Below, piece after piece: positions 7,305 to 15,461 of a stretch of DNA of 37,173 nucleotides (its first letter is position 1; each line of letters starts with the position of its first letter). This DNA is from Elusimicrobia bacterium ADurb.Bin231 (lineage in GTDB: Bacteria; Elusimicrobiota; UBA8919; MWCF01): contig MWCF01000108.1 in the NCBI GenBank assembly GCA_002069855.1, positions 1 through 37,173 of the forward strand, given 5' to 3'. The notes below the pieces were generated by a model. That model was not told the DNA's origin and did not search any database. It saw only the letters and a list, made by a program, of their open reading frames with translations. The position numbers were made by a program, and so were the translations under genes.

Positions 7305-8837
7305 ATGAAAAAAGTCACATCAAAAAATCAGTCCGGGATCCATCCACTTTATCTTTTTTTAAGGATGTGGATTTGTCTATTATGTTTTAGTGTTTTAATG
7401 TTTGGCCATCTTGAATCTGCCTTCGAATTCAAGCCGCCTTCAGCAAGATCGGTAGGTATGGGCAGAGCGTTTACAGGTCTTGCTAACGACACAAACGCTA
7501 TTGATTACAATCCCGCAGGATTGCGTTTAATTCCAGGGAACCAATTTGCATCCACCTACTTAAATCTTTACGGTGTTGAAGGACTTAATTACACACAGTT
7601 AAAAATGGCGATTCCTGTTGTTGGGTATGGGACTTTTGGTGCGCTTTATTCGGATTTCGGGCCTTCGGAATATAAAGAGCGGGTGTTTGTGTTTTCACAT
7701 GGATTCGGGCTGGCAGAAGGCATAATGATGGGTTATAATCTTAAATCAATGGGAGTATCAATAGAAGAATATGGCAGTGATTCGGCATTCGGTATAGATG
7801 TCGGGATTTTGGCACGGGTTTCTGAGGATATCGGACTCGGAGCTTGCGCCAGAAATATTAATGAGCCGGAAATATCACAGGGCAACGAAAAATTGCCGGA
7901 AGAGTTTGCCGCAGGTTTATATTATGTTCCTGTGCAGGGACTGAATTTCGCGTTTGATATAGATAAGGTGCTTGATCAGCCTCTCTCGTTGCACATAGGA
8001 ACTGAGTTCAGATTGTTAGATTTTTTGGCGTTCCGTATGGGCATACAGACCAATCCGTCAAACTATACATTCGGCTTTGGACTGAATTACGGAACAATTT
8101 ATTTTGACTACGGGTACCAGGCGCATGCCACTCTTGATGATTTGCATGTGTTCTCTTTGGCTGCCAAGTTCGGCGGAGAAAAAGAGGCCTCTCTTAAATA
8201 TACGCCGAAGAAGAGTAAAGATAAAAAACCAAGGACCTCCCGCCGCAGGAAAACAGTTTCTGTGCAGGATATGGAAGAAATGGAAAGCGCATTAAGAGAA
8301 AAAATAAACATTAATACAGCTTCAGAAGAAGAACTTGCTACGCTTCCGAGTGTAAGTAAATTAATGGCAAAAAGAATAGCGGATTACAGGGAAGCAAACG
8401 GTCCGTTCAAATCAGTTGAAGACCTTAAGAAAGTTCCGCGTATGTCTGAGCGGACATATGCAAGGATAGAAGGGATGTTGACTGTGGGATCTGCCGCGCC
8501 AGTCCAGGAAAATATTCAGAAAGAAGAATTGCCTGCTGATGAAGACGAGGAAGCTGGGGAAGAAATTGAATCCGCACCAGTTGTTCCGGCCAAAACGCAA
8601 ACGCCTCCTCCTGCAGAAGAAGAAAAGCAGGAGCTCGCTGAAGAGGACAAAATAAATGTCAATCGCGCTTCTTTGCCTCAATTGCTGGATATCGGATTCA
8701 CAACCGTACAAGCGGAAAGCATACTGAAACATATAAGAGAAAAAGGACCTTTAAGTTCCATTGAAGATATCAAAAAAATTCAGGGGATACCGGCGGATAT
8801 TGTGGACGAGATAAAAGGCAGTATTACGGTAAGATAA
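7305..8837 (+). CDS. PorV/UPF0164-like outer-membrane barrel with two C-terminal ComEA-like HhH domains
   Basis: A 510-residue exported protein. After a signal peptide ending near LESA (about residue 44) comes the PorV signature PSARSVGMGRAFTGLAND and a YNPAG turn (about 48-72). Barrel strands continue to about 285. A basic linker (KKSKDKKPRTSRRRK, about 302-320) leads to HhH 1 at 333-394 (KININTASEEELATLPSV, YREANGPFKSVEDLKKV). A proline/glutamate-rich linker then leads to HhH 2 at 448-510 (INVNRASLPQLL, then REKGPLSSIEDIKKIQGIP). Both match ComEA-type dsDNA-binding HhH units. The tail should face the periplasm if the barrel is in the outer membrane. GAGGAA precedes the ATG. The next gene starts 4 bases after the stop, so the two are cotranscribed and probably work together. 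Confidence 0.88.
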   Translation: MKKVTSKNQSGIHPLYLFLRMWICLLCFSVLMFGHLESAFEFKPPSARSVGMGRAFTGLANDTNAIDYNPAGLRLIPGNQFASTYLNLYGVEGLNYTQLKMAIPVVGYGTFGALYSDFGPSEYKERVFVFSHGFGLAEGIMMGYNLKSMGVSIEEYGSDSAFGIDVGILARVSEDIGLGACARNINEPEISQGNEKLPEEFAAGLYYVPVQGLNFAFDIDKVLDQPLSLHIGTEFRLLDFLAFRMGIQTNPSNYTFGFGLNYGTIYFDYGYQAHATLDDLHVFSLAAKFGGEKEASLKYTPKKSKDKKPRTSRRRKTVSVQDMEEMESALREKININTASEEELATLPSVSKLMAKRIADYREANGPFKSVEDLKKVPRMSERTYARIEGMLTVGSAAPVQENIQKEELPADEDEEAGEEIESAPVVPAKTQTPPPAEEEKQELAEEDKINVNRASLPQLLDIGFTTVQAESILKHIREKGPLSSIEDIKKIQGIPADIVDEIKGSITVR

Positions 8838-8841
8838 TTAT

Positions 8842-10908
8842 ATGAGTTGCGATAAATACGATTTAGTTGGGTGCGTTAAAAAACATGGCAGGATTATAAT
8901 GCTGTTTTTAGTTGCGGTGTTGTGTTTCGCGTTATCGTGCGGGTATGTTTATTCCGCGGAAGAAGATATGGAAGACACAACTTTATGGGAAAGCGATTCC
9001 GACATAGAAGAAGCGTTCCAGGACGGGGATATCGACTATGACACGTACAGTAATCTTCTTACGATTTATGACGATAAAATAGACATCAATACCGCAGATA
9101 TTTTTCAATTGCAATCATTGCCGGGTTTAAGCCAGTTGGACGCGACCAGGATTGTAAATTACAGGTTGGCGCATAAACAGTATAAAACCACTCTTGAACT
9201 TATCAATCCCGAGATAATAGACGAGGCCACTTATGACAAAATCAAAATTTTCATAGTGGCTGAGTTGCCGGGAAAGGTTAAAACAAAAGGGGATATATTG
9301 TTTAAAACTAAGGCAAACACAGAGGTAGAACTGGACACTACGGAATATCCGCGCACTTATGAACTTTTGCGTTTTAGAGTTCTTAAATTCGGCAATTATC
9401 TTAAATTCGGCGCTCTTGTTGAAGGAGACGCCAGACATGAAAATTACAAAATTTCCGGCGGGGACGTTGTTGGCGGGAATATCGAAAAGGCATATAGGTT
9501 AAACAAATCCTATATCGGATACGAGAACGGGCCTGTTATTACGCAGGCTTATGTCGGTAATTTTAGAGCAGGATTCGGCCAGCGGTTAACCTTTGATAGC
9601 TCCGGGAAATCCTCTCCTCTTGGTTTTTATCCGGATGATTCTTACTCTTCGCAAAGCCAGTTCACAAGTTATATTACAGATAATAAAACCATGAGAGACA
9701 AATATACACTCGCTTATACAGGTTCTTATTTAAATGGTTTCGGTGCTCGGATAAAACACAACAAATTTGATTTTTCGGGTTTTTATTCAAAAGCAAAATA
9801 TCCTCTTAAGGTGGATTTTATAATGCCTAATGGTTCGGCAAAATCCGGGTACCTTGAAGACAGGTATGAAGAAACATTGGTAGGCACGCACCTTACATAT
9901 AAAGCTTTTGACAGGAAAGGCGATTTCGACGATACATATATAGGTTCCACATTATACACTTCAAAGAGAGAGGATCTCAGCGGCGTGGGAATTGATATCT
10001 GGCGTTGGCCTCCGACACGAAGTTTCGCTGTTTACGGGACGAATTTCGTAACAGGATATAAGGGATTTAATTTCGTTGGCGAGGTTGCAAAAGTGCACGA
10101 TTGGGGCAACGCATGGTATATGAAAATGGTTAAAAAAATGGGTAAAATTGATTTAACATATTCTCATAGAGATTATGATATTGATTTCTATAATCCATGG
10201 GCAAATGGTTATTCAAAGCATAGCGACAAAACCAAGTTCAGGAACAGAGACGAGCAGGGTGATTATGTGGGTGTTGTAAGCAAATTAAGCAAAACAATGA
10301 AACTCCAATTTTCACTGGACCAGTTCAAGCATATAGCAAAATCAAAATATGATTCCACTACCGGATTATATTATACAGTTTACGAAACTCCCACAGTTGA
10401 CAGAGAAATATTTCTTAAATATAACTGGCGTTTGCCGCGCGGCGTTGATTTACAGTTGGACAGAAAATGGAAAGATCTTGATTTGTACGAGAATTCCGAT
10501 TCTTCGGAAAAGATGACAGTTACAACCAACTGCCAGATAAAATTCAAACCTTCAAAAGTAAGCGATATGACACTAAAGTACCAATATGGCGAGGATTATT
10601 TTGATACTCCTGAAAAATATCTGCCAAAGGAATATATGCTTGCACGTGCAAGTTATGATATTACTTCCACTCTTGAAATATCAGGAGAGATAAAATTCGC
10701 GGATTCGGATTTGAGAAAATCAGGCGGAGAATCCCGTAATTACTGGCTGCAGGTCTCAGATACTCTTTCGAGATTTACCAAATTGAAATTAAGGTATTCC
10801 AACAAATATAAATCATCCGCAGAAGAATATGAATCTGTTGATTATTACAGTTATTCAGAACCGGGATATTCCAATAAATGGGAACTTCGCGTTGATTATA
10901 AATGGTAG
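8842..10908 (+). CDS. large outer-membrane barrel with N-terminal ComEA-like HhH domain
   Basis: A 688-residue protein. The signal peptide ends near YVYSA (about residue 38). A short acidic stretch follows, then an HhH module at about 76-138: DKIDINTADIFQLQSLPGLS, then a helix with I-V-N-Y-R. The rest (about 145-688) is a long run of alternating aromatic beta strands ending in VDYKW; a terminal aromatic residue is typical of outer-membrane barrels. The HhH would lie in the periplasm ahead of the barrel, the reverse of the order in its neighbour. There is only a 4-base gap to the upstream gene and no clear ribosome site, so translational coupling is likely. It could be a pore or receptor; taking up DNA is inference from the HhH and neighbours only. 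Confidence 0.8.
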   Translation: MSCDKYDLVGCVKKHGRIIMLFLVAVLCFALSCGYVYSAEEDMEDTTLWESDSDIEEAFQDGDIDYDTYSNLLTIYDDKIDINTADIFQLQSLPGLSQLDATRIVNYRLAHKQYKTTLELINPEIIDEATYDKIKIFIVAELPGKVKTKGDILFKTKANTEVELDTTEYPRTYELLRFRVLKFGNYLKFGALVEGDARHENYKISGGDVVGGNIEKAYRLNKSYIGYENGPVITQAYVGNFRAGFGQRLTFDSSGKSSPLGFYPDDSYSSQSQFTSYITDNKTMRDKYTLAYTGSYLNGFGARIKHNKFDFSGFYSKAKYPLKVDFIMPNGSAKSGYLEDRYEETLVGTHLTYKAFDRKGDFDDTYIGSTLYTSKREDLSGVGIDIWRWPPTRSFAVYGTNFVTGYKGFNFVGEVAKVHDWGNAWYMKMVKKMGKIDLTYSHRDYDIDFYNPWANGYSKHSDKTKFRNRDEQGDYVGVVSKLSKTMKLQFSLDQFKHIAKSKYDSTTGLYYTVYETPTVDREIFLKYNWRLPRGVDLQLDRKWKDLDLYENSDSSEKMTVTTNCQIKFKPSKVSDMTLKYQYGEDYFDTPEKYLPKEYMLARASYDITSTLEISGEIKFADSDLRKSGGESRNYWLQVSDTLSRFTKLKLRYSNKYKSSAEEYESVDYYSYSEPGYSNKWELRVDYKW

Positions 10909-10927
10909 GCAGCGGTTTCCCATTATG

Positions 10928-11010
10928 ACAAATAAAAGTATGTCATTCTAAGCACAGCGTAGTGGAGTGAAGAAGAATCCCGCTTTTCAAAAATTCGGAT
11001 TAGGAATGAC
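10928..11010 (+). repeat. dispersed repeat copy
   Basis: A degenerate copy starts GTCATTCTAAGC (10942) and ends GAAGAATCCCGC (10983). An inverted GGATTAGGAATGAC arm lies at about 10997-11010, so the element could fold into a hairpin. It starts about 20 bases after the stop of the large barrel gene and could act as a transcript end. Confidence 0.6.
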
Positions 11011-11067
11011 CGGCAGATAGTATCAGATTGAAATGGTTTTGTTAAAGTACAGAACAAGGAAGAAAAT

Positions 11068-12369
11068 ATGAAGATACAATTCCAAAGAACAATTTTGCGT
11101 TTGTTGAAAAACAGTTATGTTCAGTCATTTTTTCACTATATTTCTGTTTCATTCTACTGTGCCATTGTAGCAGTATGCCTGATGTCTTTTATTTCCGCGT
11201 CTCTTGAAGCATACAGTTCTATAGGTTCATTCTGGAAATGGGGAGATCCGCAACGCGGATTTTCAGCAAGATCAGTGGCTATGGGCGGCACAGGAATCGC
11301 GTCCATGCAGGAAGCCGCGTCTTTATACGTCAATCCGGCCTTGACAAATTTTGGAGAGGGCAAAGGGTTCTTTACAATTTCTCCTTCTGTGATTACATTT
11401 TTCGATAAACGAGACCATGCGTATCAGTCCAAAGACTATGTCACCACAAATGATATGTATTCACAGTTTGATTGCGCGTCTGTGCTGTGGTCAGCATCCA
11501 GAAGAAACGATATTATTCTCGGATTCGGATATTTCAGCGATTTGAATTTTGATTATGCTTTGGAAGAAAAAATAAGCGGCCAAACAGACAGAATACTTTC
11601 CGCAGGTGATTTTCATAATTGGGTTTTCGGCGGTTCCTGGAAAATAGATTCATGGTTGTCTGTGGGTATGGCATATATGTGGGGCAGAGGGAAGCATGAA
11701 AAAGATTTTACTCTTATTACTGAAACAATAGGTGGCAATCTTGTTGATAAGACATCTGATTATATGACTCTTTCAGGGGATAGTTTGATATTAGGCGGCA
11801 ATGTTGTAATAGACGAATCCATAAACTTAGGAATATTCTGGCGTTCAAACTTTGATATGACTGTAAAAGAAAAAAATTATATGTGTTCCACTGCCCCGTA
11901 TTCTGCGGTTTATACAAGAGAATTTCCCTATCAACTCGGATTCGGGCTTAATTATAAATTTAACGATGAAAAAAATTCCATTTTCGTTTTTGATTTTATT
12001 TTTTCAAACTGGGCTGATTCTAACTATTACAGGACAAAAACCAATGGCGTATCTATAACAAAAGTCAAAGAGGATCCTCTTTTTGAAAATGTTACAGAAT
12101 TTCGTTTCGGGTTTGAGCATACTCCTATAGAAAAATTAGATTTCAGATATGGGTTTTCTTATATGCCGGATTATGCCGCTTCTTATGATGCGATGCCTGC
12201 ATTCTCTTTCGGTCTTGGAACTGTTATAGAAAAAACTGCAGTTGATATAGCTTTTGAGTATGCCGCAAGAACATCAAATCAACAGCGTATTTCTCAAATT
12301 AGTTCCGGAATAGATACAGTAAAAGAAAGCAGAGCCCGTGTCGCTTTAGCGCTAAGTTATAAATGGTAA
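11068..12369 (+). CDS. FadL-/PorV-like outer-membrane beta-barrel protein (array copy 1)
   Basis: A 433-residue exported protein with a long N-terminal region and a hydrophobic core ending about SASLEA (residue 49). The mature N-terminus has WGDPQRGFSARSVAMGG, then an A-A-S-L-Y-V-N-P-A turn, as in the UPF0164/FadL-like superfamily (A-R-x-x-x-M-G ... N-P-A). About 14 beta strands are suggested by alternating patterns, and it ends LALSYKW with a terminal aromatic residue. It is the first of three related barrels in a row (with 12454 and 13862). FadL relatives move hydrophobic compounds across the outer membrane, but the substrate here cannot be told. AAGGAAG precedes the ATG. A dispersed repeat separates it from the upstream pair. 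Confidence 0.75.
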   Translation: MKIQFQRTILRLLKNSYVQSFFHYISVSFYCAIVAVCLMSFISASLEAYSSIGSFWKWGDPQRGFSARSVAMGGTGIASMQEAASLYVNPALTNFGEGKGFFTISPSVITFFDKRDHAYQSKDYVTTNDMYSQFDCASVLWSASRRNDIILGFGYFSDLNFDYALEEKISGQTDRILSAGDFHNWVFGGSWKIDSWLSVGMAYMWGRGKHEKDFTLITETIGGNLVDKTSDYMTLSGDSLILGGNVVIDESINLGIFWRSNFDMTVKEKNYMCSTAPYSAVYTREFPYQLGFGLNYKFNDEKNSIFVFDFIFSNWADSNYYRTKTNGVSITKVKEDPLFENVTEFRFGFEHTPIEKLDFRYGFSYMPDYAASYDAMPAFSFGLGTVIEKTAVDIAFEYAARTSNQQRISQISSGIDTVKESRARVALALSYKW

Positions 12370-12453
12370 AAAAATAGTAATAAGATAAAAGGTTGTAGCA
12401 CAGGGTAAGTGATAATTTTTTAAAGATTTACATGTAAGAAAAAAGGGAAAAAT

Positions 12454-13773
12454 ATGAAAAGCCAAATTATTACAAAAAATTTTATTTTTAAATCGTGGGA
12501 TTATACTCTTTACCGGCTATCCGTTATCTGCGTCCTATTGATTTTTCAAATGGTTTTTATTGCTCCATTGTCTTCTTACACTTACCGCGGCGCATTTGAC
12601 CAGTTTGGAGACAATATTGTGGGTTTGGACGCAGGGAGCGCAGCTAAGGGCGGCACATCAGTTGCCATTACAAACAATCCTTTAAGTGTTTTTGGCAATC
12701 CGGCGGGAGTGTTCGCAGACAGGGGAATGTTCCTTTTTACTTCAGGAATCGTTTCCACATTCGAAAGAAGAGTTCATTATGACAATGATTCCACAACAGC
12801 GTTAAATGACAATATGTTTTTTGATTTTTCCGGAATAGGAATAATTTATCCCGTTAAAAGAGATAAATTAACTGTTGCCTTTGCCGAATCAGCAGCGGGT
12901 GATTATAATTATACTTATGAAGAAGAACTTCGTTCTCCTGCAGCGCTTCTTACAAATTTGAACACTGTGGATTCTGAAGGCGGTCTGCGCAGGGCGGGTT
13001 TTTCCGTAGCTTATAATCCGTTAAAATCTTTGCTTACGGGCATTTCTATATATAATCTTTACGGTTCTCCTGAAAATACGGTGAGCAGCACTACATACAG
13101 TACCGCAGTCGCTGACAGAGGCGCTGTGGTTTCCCAGGAAAAGGATATTTTAAAACATGAATTTTCCGGCACTGCGTTGTCTATTGGCGCTTTGTATCAT
13201 ATAAGCGGAAGAACGCGTATGGGGTTATCGTATAAACCGGGTTTCGAAATGACAGATAAAACAAAACTTACAGAACACACCTTGACAACTGTTACCAAAA
13301 CCGGCACTAAATACAAATTTAAGTATCCGGAATCTTTGTCTTTGGGCTTATCTTTTAGATTCCCGGGACCTTCTGAACCCACATTGTTTTTGGATGTTGT
13401 GCATACCAACTGGTCTGAAGCGAAAGCGAAAACAGGTTCTGGCAAGTGGATTAATTGCGGATATGTGGATACTATGGAATGGCATATCGGAGCGGAACAT
13501 ACCGCGAAAAGTAAAAAATTCAGATACGGATTGGCATTTCTGCCGGATTATTCACGAAAGGGCTCTCAAAAAGCCGTTGTATCATGTGGATTGGGATTCA
13601 AAATCTGGGTAATTGATTTTGATGTGTCCGGCCAGTATTTTATGAGAAGAAATACTTTGGAAGACCGGCTTTTCCATGTGCCTGAAGATGATCCTGATTT
13701 TGAAAGAATCAATTTTGAAATAACAGACGAATATACAAAAAGATTTTTGTTTACGGGAAAAATAAAATTGTAA
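12454..13773 (+). CDS. FadL-/PorV-like outer-membrane beta-barrel protein (array copy 2)
   Basis: A 439-residue exported protein, related to both neighbours. The signal region has a heptamer-encoded core (YRLSVICVLLIF) and ends near APLSS. The mature start YTYRGAFDQFGDNIVG resembles YTLGGLTNYGDVVSG of the next gene, followed by a GGTSVA stretch and a GNPAG turn. Strand-like repeats continue to FTGKIKL. The C-terminus lacks the usual final aromatic, unlike copy 1. AAGGG lies before the ATG. No enzymatic motif is visible. It is probably a structural or transport barrel arising from tandem duplication. Confidence 0.72.
   Translation: MKSQIITKNFIFKSWDYTLYRLSVICVLLIFQMVFIAPLSSYTYRGAFDQFGDNIVGLDAGSAAKGGTSVAITNNPLSVFGNPAGVFADRGMFLFTSGIVSTFERRVHYDNDSTTALNDNMFFDFSGIGIIYPVKRDKLTVAFAESAAGDYNYTYEEELRSPAALLTNLNTVDSEGGLRRAGFSVAYNPLKSLLTGISIYNLYGSPENTVSSTTYSTAVADRGAVVSQEKDILKHEFSGTALSIGALYHISGRTRMGLSYKPGFEMTDKTKLTEHTLTTVTKTGTKYKFKYPESLSLGLSFRFPGPSEPTLFLDVVHTNWSEAKAKTGSGKWINCGYVDTMEWHIGAEHTAKSKKFRYGLAFLPDYSRKGSQKAVVSCGLGFKIWVIDFDVSGQYFMRRNTLEDRLFHVPEDDPDFERINFEITDEYTKRFLFTGKIKL
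12503..12537 (+). repeat. heptanucleotide tract inside signal-peptide codons
   Basis: Units TTACCGG (12510), CTATCCG (12517) and TTATCTG (12524) are in register and flanked by degenerate units. They encode the hydrophobic signal core and belong to the same family as the tract at 13904-13952. Confidence 0.5.
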
Positions 13774-13861
13774 TCTAATCTGGCTGCCGGGCAATAAATT
13801 AAAAAGTGGTTTTTGTATGCACGCGGTAAATTTGTTAGATAATAAGAAAAAAGGAAAAAAT

Positions 13862-15253
13862 ATGAAAACGATAACCATCAAACCAACCCTAATTTTCAAA
13901 TTATTGCATTCTGCTTTTTATCTGTTACCCGTTACCTGTTGTTTGCTGCTCTGCCAATTCGCGCTTGTTCCCTCCATTTTCGGATATACACTTGGCGGTT
14001 TGACAAATTACGGAGATGTTGTTTCTGGACATAACGCAAGATCAATAGGCATGAGTTCTGCGGAAATCGCAGTTAGCGGCGGAGACGCTGCTGTGTTCGC
14101 GAATCCCGCGGCAATATATAATATCGGCAACAGCAGGATCGTTGCGTCGATTTCTCCGGTTTTTAATATTCTGTCTGAAGAAAAAAGATACCTTGATCCG
14201 TTAAATCTTTATGACGGCAATCAAAATTTAATAATACAACGCATTGATAATTCTTCAAGCAAATTTAAAATAGGAAGTTTCGGAGCCGCAGCTTCGGTAT
14301 GGGAAGACAAACTGTTTGCAGGTATTAGTTTTTGTCCGGTAACTGATATGTCGTATGAACATTCCGAAAAAGTTACAGATGGTTTAACAGATAAGATAAA
14401 AAAAGATTATGACGCATCCGGTGGAATTTATTCTCTGAATCTTGGTTTAAATTATCGTATCATAGAAGAAGCGTCTTTCGGAATGACTGTGGGCTTTTTG
14501 TCCGGCAGTTCTTCGCTTGCGTATGATGAGACTGGGTATACTAACAACCTTATGAATTACATTGATAATACTGATTCCACGCGGGATTATTCCGGCACTT
14601 TTATTAAGTACGGGGTATTGTTTTCTAAATGGGGATACAGGGCTGGTATGTTTTATCAATCTTCCGCGGATATAACGGAAAAAACTTCTGTTACCGGTAA
14701 GGATTACAATCTCACTTCCGCAAACGCGTGGAGTTCATCTAAAACAGATTATGAAACGGAATTTACGTATCCGGAAAAATATGGAATAGGTATAGCGTAT
14801 CAATTCAGCGGCAAAACGAGGCCTTTATTCGCTTTAGATTGGACCCAGCAGACATGGAACAGCTTTACATCAGCGGTAACATCTGTAAGCGGTTCGTCTA
14901 CAGGCAATCCTAAAACTCACAATACTGATTATAAACAGACACGAGAATTTAAGGTTGGCTTTGAACATTGGCTCACAGATTGGATACCGATGAGATACGG
15001 ATTCAGGTACCAGCAGTTTTATTTGACCGGATATGAGACGGTTTATAATTTCTATCATCAGACCTATGTTACTAAAGAAAATAGGCCTGTGTTTTATTCT
15101 TTTTCATTAGGTGTCGGATATATGCTTGAAAATATTGATATAGATTTCGGCTGCGAATTCGGGAAACGCGATTACAATCTATCCCCGTCAGAAAGATACG
15201 ATGAATTACTGCAGCGATTTATGGTTACAGCCCGCTGGAAATACGGCAAATAA
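13862..15253 (+). CDS. FadL-/PorV-like outer-membrane beta-barrel protein (array copy 3)
   Basis: A 463-residue exported protein. I use the ATG at 13862 because AAGG sits just before it; an upstream in-frame ATG at 13817 has no ribosome site and would add 15 charged residues. The signal core YLLPVTCCLLLC is encoded by the heptamer tract. The mature start YTLGGLTNYGDVVSG is followed by ARSIGMSSAEIAVSGGDAAV and an ANPAA turn, as in the FadL/UPF0164-like group. Strands continue to the end (MVTARWKYGK). It is most similar to copy 2 at its N-terminus. Substrate unknown. Confidence 0.72.
   Translation: MKTITIKPTLIFKLLHSAFYLLPVTCCLLLCQFALVPSIFGYTLGGLTNYGDVVSGHNARSIGMSSAEIAVSGGDAAVFANPAAIYNIGNSRIVASISPVFNILSEEKRYLDPLNLYDGNQNLIIQRIDNSSSKFKIGSFGAAASVWEDKLFAGISFCPVTDMSYEHSEKVTDGLTDKIKKDYDASGGIYSLNLGLNYRIIEEASFGMTVGFLSGSSSLAYDETGYTNNLMNYIDNTDSTRDYSGTFIKYGVLFSKWGYRAGMFYQSSADITEKTSVTGKDYNLTSANAWSSSKTDYETEFTYPEKYGIGIAYQFSGKTRPLFALDWTQQTWNSFTSAVTSVSGSSTGNPKTHNTDYKQTREFKVGFEHWLTDWIPMRYGFRYQQFYLTGYETVYNFYHQTYVTKENRPVFYSFSLGVGYMLENIDIDFGCEFGKRDYNLSPSERYDELLQRFMVTARWKYGK
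13904..13952 (+). repeat. heptanucleotide tract inside signal-peptide codons
   Basis: Seven 7-base units in register. The best are TTATCTG (13918), TTACCCG (13925) and TTACCTG (13932). The consensus is near TTRYCYG. They encode the signal-peptide core. Confidence 0.6.
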
Positions 15254-15461
15254 AAAACAGCAAGAAGCAACAGTTGGCAGGCTAAATATTGAGCGGCAAC
15301 TGGCAATAAATGATTTGTCAGTTAAAATAGCATTGTGCCAAGTAGGATTAAAGCGAAGCGCAGGCACGATAAAAATTGTTTTTTCTTAAATAAAATATTT
15401 TTTATAAAGTAAATTTTTTCGCATAAAAGCATAAGAAGTAATAAAATGGAGGATAATTCAA
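15254..15461. other. intergenic region with heptamer remnants and a hairpin
   Basis: No gene seen. Bases 15256-15312 read as loose 7-base units (AGCGGCA, ACTGGCA type) like the reverse complement of the signal-peptide tracts. A hairpin follows at 15332-15370. The end holds a GGAGG site (15447-15451) for the protease gene. Confidence 0.45.
15332..15384 (+). terminator. possible intrinsic terminator after the barrel array
   Basis: ATTGTGCC (15332-15339) pairs with GGCACGAT (15363-15370) with one G-U pair. The loop holds a small GCGAAGCGC hairpin. A run of Ts follows at 15379-15384, about 8 bases from the stem, so the fit is imperfect. Confidence 0.35.

Noticed and set aside
8939..8950. Lipobox in the signal peptide of the 8842 protein (ALSCG)
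   Set aside because: The -3 residue is Ala and the next stretch (YVYSA) makes a better ordinary signal-peptidase site.
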